Source of the DNA: Streptomyces sp. SCSIO 75703
Lineage (GTDB): Bacteria; Actinomycetota; Actinomycetes; Streptomycetales; Streptomycetaceae
Direction of reading: 5' to 3'
Length of the DNA: 64,000 nt
Assembly: GCF_036607905.1 (NCBI RefSeq)
Contig: NZ_CP144555.1
Span: 1,426,001-1,490,000 of the forward strand
Positions 33,060 through 41,600 of this stretch are shown here, one piece after another. The position numbers and the translations under genes are program-made. Position 1 is the stretch's first letter. Every line of letters starts with the position of its first letter. The notes below the pieces were generated by a model that was not told the origin of the DNA, ran no database searches, and saw only the letters and a program-made list of their open reading frames with translations.

Positions 33060-34535
33060 TCAGCCGATCCGCTTCACCCGGTTCCGCAGCCAGAACGGCC
33101 GGCTTCCCCGCGCCGTCGGGAAACGGCGCAGGTCACGCCGGTACTCGCGGACGGACGGCGGCTGCCGCCACCCGGGCGCGTCGTACTCCTGCCAGGAGGC
33201 GGTGCGCCACGGGTGCTCGGGGGAGTACGAGTACGCGGTCGGATCGATCTTCTCGACGCTGACGACGAGGACGTGGGCGACGCCGTTCTCGGCGGTGTAG
33301 CTCGCCTCGCGCCACCTCCGCAGGGCGGGCAGCCCGGCGAACCCTGGCAGGTCGACCGGCACCCCGGACGCCCCCTCTCCCTCGCTCTCCTCCCCCGGTT
33401 CCGCGTCGGTGTCCGCCTCGGGGTCCTCCGTTGCGGGCGGGTCCCAGCCGCGGGCCCACCGGTCCCGGGGGTCGACCCGCACCTGCGCCTCCTCGTACCG
33501 CCCGGCGGCCCGGTACTCCAGGAGCAGCAGCCGCCATTCCCGGGGGGCCGCCGCCACGGCAGCGCCGGCGATCTCCTCCCGCAGCCGGTCCATCTCCCCT
33601 TCGGCCAGGGGCCGTTCGTACCGTCGCCCCTTGGCGATCCGGCGCCGGGTCGGTGGCCGGGAGCGGGGCCCGAAGCTGCTGCTGTACCGCATCTCGATCA
33701 GCACCCTGCCGAGGAACGCCCAGCCGAGGGTGCTGTTGTAGTAGTAGAGGCGGACCAGCAGGAAGTCGAAGTCGAAGGTGACGTCGGTGTCGGTGCGGCG
33801 GTAGGAGACGGGGGTGTGGTCGCCGAGCCAGGCGCCGAGGGAGTTGTCGGGGCCGAGCCCGGAGGCGATCAGCCGCTGCACCAGGCTCTCGACGACGAGG
33901 ACGCCGACGAACCAGACGGCGCACGCGGCGATCGTCACCGGCCAGGCGAGCCATCCCGGCAGCAGCCCGGAGACCCGGTCGTGCAGATGCTCCGGCACCC
34001 AGGCGACGGCGGTCTCGGCGACCTGCGGCAGGGTGCCGGCGTACCCGGCGAGCACCACCAGGACGACCCTGTCGACCAGATGGCGCAGGACGCCGAACAC
34101 GGTGAAGCGGAAACCCCGGTCGGGCCGGAACCCCGCCATGCTCCGAGCGCACAGCGCGCCGAACGCCAGCACCTGCCCGACGGCGGCGATCAGCGCGACC
34201 CGGCCGTGAAACCCGGGCTCCTCCTGGAAGTTGGCGGAGACGAGAAAGCCGGAGAAGCCGAACAGGCCCGCCTGGACGATCCAGACGACCACGATCCCCA
34301 GCCGCCCGGCGAACGCGACGAACCCGGACCGCGGTACGCCACGCCCCTCCGGCGGCCTCAGCACCGGCCGGTTCAACAGGGAGAACACGGTGGTGAGTAC
34401 GGCGATGGCCACCGACAGCCCGGTCCTCGCCCGCCCCTGCACATCGGCGAACGCCGAGAAGAGGTACAGCCCGATCAGACCGACCAGGCAGACGACCTGT
34501 GCCGCCCGCAGCCCTCGCCCCCCGGAAGCCACCAC
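33060..34535 (-). CDS. Membrane protein of unknown function
   Basis: A 491-aa protein that I do not recognise. About six hydrophobic helices lie in the N-terminal 240 residues (for example VVCLVGLIGLYLFSAF, LGIVVVWIVQAGLFGFSGFL, WPVTIAACAVWFVGVLVV). After them comes a soluble half with DVTFDFDFLLVRLYYYNSTLG, an acidic linker (DPEADTDAEPGEESEGEG), and a C-terminal WREASYTAENGVAHVLVVSVEKID. It starts at GTG 34535. No neighbour suggests a role. It abuts the decayed mobile element. Confidence 0.6.
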   Translation of the reverse strand: MVASGGRGLRAAQVVCLVGLIGLYLFSAFADVQGRARTGLSVAIAVLTTVFSLLNRPVLRPPEGRGVPRSGFVAFAGRLGIVVVWIVQAGLFGFSGFLVSANFQEEPGFHGRVALIAAVGQVLAFGALCARSMAGFRPDRGFRFTVFGVLRHLVDRVVLVVLAGYAGTLPQVAETAVAWVPEHLHDRVSGLLPGWLAWPVTIAACAVWFVGVLVVESLVQRLIASGLGPDNSLGAWLGDHTPVSYRRTDTDVTFDFDFLLVRLYYYNSTLGWAFLGRVLIEMRYSSSFGPRSRPPTRRRIAKGRRYERPLAEGEMDRLREEIAGAAVAAAPREWRLLLLEYRAAGRYEEAQVRVDPRDRWARGWDPPATEDPEADTDAEPGEESEGEGASGVPVDLPGFAGLPALRRWREASYTAENGVAHVLVVSVEKIDPTAYSYSPEHPWRTASWQEYDAPGWRQPPSVREYRRDLRRFPTARGSRPFWLRNRVKRIG

Positions 34536-34631
34536 CCCAGGCTAGAAGCCCCTCCCCCACCGCCCCAGCCCCCGCCTTCCCCCCACCACACCATCTCCCC
34601 AACCGGACCACTCCCGCCCGACCGGCGCGCG

Positions 34632-34756
34632 TCGGTCCACGTGGCCCTGGCCGTCACCGTCGAGGGCCGGCGCGACATCCTCGGGCTGTGGGCCGGCGAC
34701 GGCGGTGAGGCCGCCAAGCACTGGATGCACATCCTCACCGAGATCAAGAAGCCTCG
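34632..34756 (+). pseudogene. IS256-family transposase fragment
   Basis: The reading frame VHVALAVTVEGRRDILGLW, then AGDGGEAAKHWMHILTEIK, matches the central catalytic region of IS256/mutator-type transposases. Both ends of the transposase are missing and no terminal repeats were seen. Its downstream edge joins directly to a RepSA-like reading frame in another phase. It is a relic left by insertion and deletion. Confidence 0.75.
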
Positions 34757-35457
34757 ACGGCCCGGACGGCACCAGCCAGCCCCCACCGCCGTATGCCACC
34801 GTCGCCATGCTCGCTGACGCCATCCGGGCCGCCGCCCTTCGTGTCCGAGTGGCCGTCGTGTCGGATGCGATCGGGGAACGCGAACTCACCTGGGGCGAAC
34901 AGCTCGACATGCGCGAGATCGCCGCCTACGTGGCCAAGTACGCCACCAAGTCCGCCGACGCCTCCGGCACCCTCGACCGTGCCCTGTTCTGCCGCCCCTG
35001 CCAGGGACGCGGCGCCACCCTCCTGCCCCACGGGACCCCGCTCCCGTGCACCGCATGCGACGGCACCGGGCAGGCCCGGCTGTTGCCCCGGCTCGCCGTC
35101 GCCCGCCACGTGCGGCAGATGATCCGCACCTGCTGGGAGCTGGGGCGCCTGCCCGAATTCGCCGAACTCAAACTCTGGAAGTGGGCGCACATGCTCGGCT
35201 TCCGCGGCCACTTCTCCACCAAGTCCCGCTCCTACTCGACCACCCTCGGCGCGCTGCGCGACGCCCGCCGCGTCTGGCGCACCGGACAGGCCCGCACCCA
35301 CTCCGGCCTGCCCGAACTCGACCCGACGACCACCCTCGTCGTCGGCCACTGGGCCTACCTCGGCACCGGCTACAGCCCCGGCGCCGCCCTCCTGGCCGCT
35401 GCCGTCTGGCACCGCAGAGAACTGGCACGCCAGTCCGCGTTCGAAGGGGGCTGCTGA
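34757..35457 (+). pseudogene. Truncated RepSA-type replication initiator
   Basis: The frame from LDGPDGTSQPPPPYAT through WGEQLDMREIAAYVAKYATK and LKLWKWAHMLGFRGHFSTKS to the C-terminal HRRELARQSAFEGGC matches the C-terminal half of replication initiators of pSAM2-like integrative elements. The N-terminal half, with the rolling-circle catalytic residues, is replaced by the IS256 fragment, so the protein cannot be functional. The internal CRPC...CTAC cysteines are retained. The stop overlaps the start of the xis-like gene (TGATG), the normal arrangement in these elements. Confidence 0.8.
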
Positions 35458-35681
35458 TGACCACGCACGCGCCCGCCGCGCCCCACCAGGCGCTGAGTAC
35501 GCCGGAGGAGCTGCTGACGGTTCCCCAGGTCATGGCCCGCCTCCAGCTCGGCCGCTCCGCCGTCTACGACCTGCTCCGCACCCGCCAGCTCGCCTCGATC
35601 ACCCTCGGCCGAGCCCGCCGCATCCCCACCCACGCCCTGACCGACTTCATCCGCACCCGCCTCGAACAGGACGCCGCCTGA
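35457..35681 (+). CDS. xis: Excisionase-like HTH protein
   Basis: A 74-aa MerR/Xis-like winged helix of the kind that directs element excision. ELLTVPQVMARLQLGRSAVYDLLRTRQLASITLGRARRIP is best read as two parts: TVPQVMARLQLGRSAVYDLL (recognition helix) and the wing LGRARRIP. It starts at ATG 35457 inside the Rep stop and ends one base into the integrase start codon (35681), so it is coupled to both. It appears intact, but its partner integrase is broken. Confidence 0.85.
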   Translation: MTTHAPAAPHQALSTPEELLTVPQVMARLQLGRSAVYDLLRTRQLASITLGRARRIPTHALTDFIRTRLEQDAA

Positions 35682-36418
35682 TGACCTCGCCCCGAGACAC
35701 CAGCCCCTCCCGCCGCGTGCGCGCCAACGGCGATGGGACCGTCTACCAGCGCAAGGACGGCCGCTGGGAAGCCGCCGGATACGTCCTCGCCCCCGGCAAC
35801 ACCCGCAAGCGCATCCGCGTCTACGGCACCACCCGCAAAGACGCCCTGGCCAAGCTCACCGAGAAGATCGCCGCCAGCAACCGTGGCCTCCCCATCCCCT
35901 CCGCGCAGGGCAGCGTGGCCGCGTACCTGACCTATTGGCTGGAGAACGTCGCCGTCCACCACCTCCGCGAGAACACCCACACCCGCTACACCACCTGCGT
36001 CAACCGCTACCTCATCCCCGGCCTCGGCAAGAAGAAGCTCACCAAGCTCACCGCCAAGGACATCCGCACCTGGCTCAACCAGCTCCGCACCACCTGCCAG
36101 TGCTGCACGCGCGGCATCGACGTCCGGCGCGACCAGCCCCGCTGCTGCGCCGTCGGCCAGTGCTGCCGCAAACTGCTCTCCCCGCTGACGCTGACCTACA
36201 TCCACTCCGTGCTCAAGTCCGCCTTGGAGCACGCCGTCCGCGAGGAGGAGATCCCGCGCAACGTCGCCCGTAACGTCCGCACCGGCACCCCACGCCCCCG
36301 CCGCTTCGAACCCCTCACCGCCGACGAAGCCCGCCAGCTCCTCACCACCACACACGGTCACCGGTTGCACGCGCTGTTCGAACTCGCCCTCCACACCGGA
36401 CTCCGCAAGGGCGAACTC

Positions 36419-37372
36419 CTAGGTGTATTGCCCTGTGAGGTTGGGGACGCGGCTGGCGGGTGGTTGGCCGTTGAGTGCGGTGTGTCCGCGGTGGTGATTG
36501 TAGGTGTGCAGCCACCGCGGGAACGCTTCGCGGCGCTCGGCTTCGGACCGGTAGGGGCGGGCGTAGGCCCATTCGTCGAGCAGGGTGCGGTTGAAGCGTT
36601 CGACCTTGCCGTTGGTCTGCGGGCGGTAGGGCCGGGTGCGTTTGTGGGTGATCCCGGCCGCGGTGAGCACGTCGCGCCAGTCGCGTGAGCGGTAGCAGGA
36701 GCCGTTGTCGGTCAGCACGCGCTCGACGGTGATCCCGCACTCGCTGAAGAAGGCGTGGGCACGGGTCCAGAAGCCGGTGGCGGTCTCCTTCTTCTCGTCG
36801 GTGTGGATCTCGCTGTAGGCGAGGCGGGAGCGGTCGTCGACGGCGGTGTGCAGGTAGCTGTAGCCGACGTTCTTGCGGTTCCTGCGGCCCGCTTGCCGGC
36901 CCAGCATCTTGTGGCCACCGCCGTCGGGGATGTTGCCCAGCTTCTTGATGTCCACGTGCACCAGCTCGCCGGGCCGCTCGCGTTCGTAGCGGCGGATGAC
37001 CCGGCCGGTGGCCCGGTCCAGGTGGGTGAGGCGGGCCAGGCCGAAGCGGGTCAGTACCCGGTGCACGGTCGAGGGCACCAGACGCAGCAGGTGGGCGATG
37101 CGGGCCGGTCCCCACCGGCGCAGGAGACGGACCTTGATGATCCGGCGTTCGGTGCGGGTCGGGGTGCGGCGCGGGCTTGCGTGCGGGCGGGAGGAGCGGT
37201 CGGACATGCCGGCCTCGCCGAACTGCCGGTAGCGCCCGGCCCAGCGCTGGGCGGTGGTCGGCGAGACCTGGAAGCGCTCGGCGGCCCGGCGCAGGGGCCA
37301 GCCGTCCTCGACCACGCAGCGAGCCAGGCGCAGCCGTCCGGTCTCGGTCAGGGGTGCATTACGGTGGGGCAC
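36419..37372 (-). CDS. IS481-family transposase
   Basis: A 317-aa DDE transposase. An N-terminal helix-turn-helix (RRAAERFQVSPTTAQRWAGRY) is followed by the integrase core: HVDIKKLG with the first Asp, TDNGSCYRS with the second, and KVERFNRTLLDEWAYARPY with the catalytic Glu. I chose GTG 37372 (MPHRNAPLTE), the family start with GAAAGG upstream, over the longer frame to 37411. The stop codon TAG lies outside the IS, in the target duplication. The protein is otherwise full length and probably active. Confidence 0.92.
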   Translation of the reverse strand: MPHRNAPLTETGRLRLARCVVEDGWPLRRAAERFQVSPTTAQRWAGRYRQFGEAGMSDRSSRPHASPRRTPTRTERRIIKVRLLRRWGPARIAHLLRLVPSTVHRVLTRFGLARLTHLDRATGRVIRRYERERPGELVHVDIKKLGNIPDGGGHKMLGRQAGRRNRKNVGYSYLHTAVDDRSRLAYSEIHTDEKKETATGFWTRAHAFFSECGITVERVLTDNGSCYRSRDWRDVLTAAGITHKRTRPYRPQTNGKVERFNRTLLDEWAYARPYRSEAERREAFPRWLHTYNHHRGHTALNGQPPASRVPNLTGQYT

Positions 37373-37491
37373 GAGGGCCTTTCGGTCAGGTGTAGACGTC
37401 GCAATCCACACCGAACCGGAAGGCCCTCACCTGTTCAAGATCCCACAACCGAGACCTGACTCACCCGTCCACAACCTCCCGGGACAGAACA
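36424..37491 (-). mobile_element. IS481-family insertion sequence with 6-bp target duplication
   Basis: A 1,068-bp element. The terminal repeats start TGTATTGCCCTGTGAGG (left) and, on the other strand, TGTTCTGTCCCGGGAGG (right); 20 of the first 26 bases match. The flanking CCTAGG (36418-36423 and 37492-37497) is a perfect 6-bp duplication of the NCTAGN target expected for IS481. It contains one transposase gene. The duplication is exact, which suggests a recent insertion. Confidence 0.92.
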
Positions 37492-38002
37492 CCTAGGCCT
37501 GCGCTGGGAAGACCTCGACCTCGACGCCGGCACCGCCACAATCCGCCGCACCCTTCAGCGCACCAGCACTGGCGGCCTCACCACACTGCCCACCAAGACC
37601 AGGGTCTCCGAGCGCCGCATCGCCCTCCCCACCCGTTGCCTCCAGTCGCTGAAGCTCCACCACGAATAGCAGAAGCGCGAGCGTGAGGCTGCGGGCACGA
37701 CGTGGCAGCACGACGGGCACGTGTTCACCACCGCGCAGGGCCGACCGATCGACCCGACCAACCTCACCCGCACCTTCCTCACGCTCCTACGCAAGGCCGG
37801 CCTCCGCCGCATCCGCTTCCACGACCTCCGCCACTCCACCGCCACCCTGCTCCTGGAACAGGGCGTCGAGCTCGTTGTGATCAAGGAACTACTCGGCCAC
37901 GCCCACATCGGCGTCACCGCCACCGTCTACGCGCACGTCCGACTCCGCCTCCAGCGAGACGCCATCGACTCGGACGCGCCCTCGACCACCCCTGACATAC
38001 GT

Positions 38003-38046
38003 ACGGCAACGGCGGCGGACACCTGGGTGTCCGCCTCCGTTGCCGT
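38003..38046. repeat. Long inverted repeat at the integrase 3' end
   Basis: Two 21-base arms (38003-38023 and 38026-38046) pair at 20 positions with one mismatch and almost no loop. The arms begin ACGGCAACGG and end CCGTTGCCGT. It lies within the last codons of the integrase, next to the repeated word CTGCCGTCAA-like sequence, a region that often contains attP in such elements. It could be a terminator or recombination site; both are inference. Confidence 0.45.
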
Positions 38047-38109
38047 CAACTACTGCCGTCAACCCGGCCAGAGGCCCCGTTACAGGAAGCTCCACGCGGC
38101 CGAGATTCA

Positions 38110-38619
38110 CTAAGGGGAATCAGGTCTCGGCCAAGGATCGAGTCCCGGATCGGAGTGCAGACAGACCAGCGGGCGATTCGCGCAGACTGCCAGCTCCAGG
38201 GAGTCTGCAAAGGTAGAACCGAGCTCCCAAATCCAACCCATACCAGCAGCAACCACCCTCCCTCCAGCCTCGACGAATACGCTTGAATAGCTGAGCCATT
38301 CACCGATAGGGAAATAGTCTCCACCGAGAACACCCTCTACCTCTGCCGCTAGATCACGCTGCCCCGATCCAGCGGCGAGGGGATCGAAATTGTAAGGCTC
38401 GTCATTACTGAAGTTCGGGCCGACTCGATTGACGGGATCGATCGAGAGCCCTCCCACCGCCGCGAGGATTTCTTCAGCCAACGGGTGGGCCCGGTATCCT
38501 TCACCCTCCAACGGCTTCACCCATTGACCGGCGTCAACTTCCCTGTCCGCACTCCATCCGGACGCAACAAGCGCCCCACACAGATCCTCACTGAGCGAGT
38601 CGAATCGAATCATGGACAT
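38110..38619 (-). CDS. SUKH-type immunity protein
   Basis: A 169-aa protein with the order seen in SUKH-3 immunity proteins: SGWSADREVDAGQWVKPLE, then HPLAEEILAAVGGLSI, GEW, and VVAAGMGWIWELGSTFADSLELAV. These proteins bind and neutralise the C-terminal toxin of a linked polymorphic toxin. It starts at ATG 38619 inside the stop of the RHS toxin gene, the arrangement expected for toxin and antidote. Its DNA is less GC-rich than the neighbouring operon, consistent with horizontal exchange of the toxin-immunity module. Confidence 0.85.
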   Translation of the reverse strand: MSMIRFDSLSEDLCGALVASGWSADREVDAGQWVKPLEGEGYRAHPLAEEILAAVGGLSIDPVNRVGPNFSNDEPYNFDPLAAGSGQRDLAAEVEGVLGGDYFPIGEWLSYSSVFVEAGGRVVAAGMGWIWELGSTFADSLELAVCANRPLVCLHSDPGLDPWPRPDSP

Positions 38620-41600
38620 CAGTTGATCCCCAGGTCTTCTAGCAGCCGACCACAGCGGCCGCAGGGGTGAGCCGGTTCACCATGCCCATCCGTATTCGAT
38701 GTCGGCATGGAGTTATTCCGCGTTCTTACCGTTCGCATGGTTCCACCCCTGATGGCCTCGGGCCCTTCCGCTGCCTGCGCCTGAATTAGACAGTGCACCT
38801 CCGCGCACCCTCCATGGTGACCTGTCCGTTCGAGTGCATCCGCCAACGGCCCTTCCGCCTGCTGGCCATGCTTATTGCGGCCGTAGTACTTCGCCCCTGA
38901 AGGGGATGTGTACTCGGAGGCAAACTTCACCCCAGGTTCGTTGCGAATGCTGTCGGCGTAGCCACTCAGGTTGCAGTTGTGAACGAGTACCGGAGTCTGC
39001 CCCGCCAGCACATAGTACGTGTGGAAGTTGCCGACGGTCAGGTTGTGGACTGTTGTGGAGAGGGTCGTCCATCGTTGGATGGCGGTGACCTCTACGTAGG
39101 TGCCGGCGCTGGTCTTCAGCCACTGGCCGGGCTTCAGGTCGGTGGCGTCGATCCACTCGCCGAGTTCCTCGACCCAGAAGGGGTGGCCGTCGGTCGCGGT
39201 GACCGAAGCCGTCTTGCCAGGGGTGTCTCCGTCGGCGTCGACCGTGACGCGGACGAGGTGCTTGACACCACTTCCCTTGATTTCGGAGGTGACCGTCTGG
39301 GGGGCGGTCTCACCGGTCTCGGGGTCGGTGGCGAGGACTTCGTCGCCGATGTCGACGTCCTTGATCGCCTTGGTCGTCCCGTCGGCCATCAGGACGCGTG
39401 TTTCCGGCGTGAAGCTGTTGCATCCCCGGCCGAGTTTCCGGGCCAGTCGACTATGGCTCCACCAGTCATTCGCCGCATCGACGAGCTTCTCACCCAAGGC
39501 GTATAGCCTCTTGGCGAGTGCGGCTGCTTTGTCCCAGCGCCATTTGATGCCGTATTTGGTGATGAGCTTTCCGACAACGCCGCCGATGAAGCTCGTGATG
39601 ATATTGAACGCGGTCTCCGCACAGGAGCCGAGTGCGCCGGTGGTGAAGCAGTCGAGCGCCGCGGTGATGCCGAGTTCGTCCGAGACTATCTTCGCTATTT
39701 CCTTGGCCGCGCTCTGGACCCTCCGCTTGGCGGCGTCCGCCTGGGCTTGTACCTCCTGCTTCTGCCGCTTCTTGACCGCGGCGACGGAATCGTTGGCGAG
39801 GGCCTTCTCGAGAGTCCATCCCGCCGCGAGCGCGTTCGCCGACAGCTTGGGCGGGCCGGGCTTCTGTCCTGGAGTGGTGTTCTCGCACAGGGCACACGGC
39901 CGGGTCGGGCAGTCGATGAACGGGCACATGCCCGACGGGTCGGCGTGTGTGGCCGGGTTGTTGTTGCCGTAGGTGTAGCCGTTGATGTGCTGGGGATTGG
40001 CGAGGTTCATCACAGGGTCGATGGAGATGAACCGCCCGCTGGACGGGTCGTACTCCCGTGCCCCGAGGTGGACGAGCCCGGTGCTCTCGTCGTTGGTGCC
40101 GCCGACGAAGCCCTTGTCGTTGACCCAGGAGGAGGTACCCGCCGTGCCCTGGTCCCTGACGACACCGAACGAGTCCATGCGCCGGCGCTGGGTGGAGCCG
40201 TCCGACGCGGCGATGGCGAGTTGGGCCGTCCCCTGGTGGTCCGATGCCAGGTAGGTGACCCCACCGGTAGTGCGCTGGGCGATCGTCTGCCCGCCGAATG
40301 AGTAGTAGCGGGTGGCCTCGACAGTCTTGCTCGCCTTGTTCAGCCGGAGTTCCAGGCCCGGCAGGTACCGCACCTTCTCCTGCGGCGTTTCCCGGATCAG
40401 GCGGGTGCCGGCGGCGTCGTACACGTAGCCGGTGCTGCTTCCGTCGGCCTCCTTCACCTCGGTGAGGGCCCCCTGCTTGTCCCAGGTGAGGCTCTGGGTG
40501 TCCCCGTTCAGCACGCGGCTGCTGGTGTTGCCGGCCCGGTCGTAGGTGTAGGTGTCCTGGGAGGTGACGGCGGGGGCGGTGCCCGCCGCCTCGGTACGCG
40601 TCACGGTCTTGGCGAGCTGGTGGGGACCCGCGCCGCCCTCGCCGTAGGTGTACGCGGCGGTGGAGGTGGGTGTGCTCCCGATTCCGTGCCGGGTCAGGCC
40701 GGTGCGGTTGCCGGTGGCGTCGTAGGTGTAGGTGTTCCAGTACGGGGAGACCCCTCCGAAGCCGGCTGTGGAGGGGGCCGGGGTACAGGCCGCGTCCCGG
40801 GTACCGGTGCCGGACGCTCCGTCGGGGGTGCCCGCCGCGGTCCATGCCTCCGTCATGCGGCCGAGGGCGTCGTACGTGAGGCACTGCACGTCGTTCGGTC
40901 CGCCGGCCGGCCGGTCGGCGATGGAACGGACGTTGCCGCCGTCGTCGTAGCCGTAGGTGGCGTCAAGGGCGGGTGAGGCCGCGCCCTCCACGCGCACGCT
41001 CTGCCGTACCAGGCGGTGCGTGCCTCGCTCGTACCGGAAGTCCAGCCACGTCCTGCGATCCGCGGAACGCCCGGTCCACAGTTCGAGCCCCTCCAGATCG
41101 CTGGTGGGTGAATACACCGCGTCGTTGACGTACTTGCCCGTACCGTTCAGCGACGTTCCCATGGCGATGGGCCGTTGGAGCGCGTCGTACTGGAAGGACA
41201 CGCTTTCCCCGGGCAGCCCGCCGGCCGCCGGGAGGCCCTGTGCCAGGATCGTGCCGTCGAGGTTGTACCCGATGGTGAACTCGTAGGTGCCGCCCAACTC
41301 GGGCTCGGCCGCCTTCGACACCGTGTACCTGACCGCCTCGGGCTGGTACATCTTGTCGAGAGACGGATAGAGCACGGAGCTGTAGACCGCACCGTCGCGG
41401 TAGGTGTACTCCCCGTACAACTCGCCCTTGGCCACGGCATCGTAGCGCATCGCCGAGAGGGGGGTTCCGGTCTCCGCCGGGCCCTGCCAGGTTCCGGTGG
41501 GCCGGCCGATGACGTCGTGGGTCGTGGTCGTCGTGTTGCCGCGGGCGTCGGTGACGGAGACCCTGCGGTCCAGGTCGTCGTAGGTGAACGTGGTCCGGCC

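Larger units (their letters stand above)
35681..38113 (+). pseudogene. int: Tyrosine-recombinase integrase, interrupted twice
   Basis: Joining 35681-36423 to 37498-38113 restores a 452-codon frame of a Streptomyces integrative-element integrase. The N-terminal SAM-like domain has NTHTRYTTCVNRYLIPGLG. The catalytic domain begins HTGLRKGELLG at the IS insertion and resumes LRWEDLDLD on the far side. HDLRHSTATLLLEQG and LLGHAHIGVTATVYAHV carry the catalytic His/Arg and Tyr regions. Two lesions inactivate it: the IS481-family element at 36424-37491 and an in-frame TAG at 37667-37669, where a Gln codon is expected. The end overlaps the immunity gene on the other strand by four bases. Confidence 0.88.

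Noticed and set aside
35681..38113. Intact integrative element that could be excised
   Set aside because: The replication initiator lacks its N-terminal half, the integrase is broken twice, and no transfer gene or tRNA attachment site is visible.
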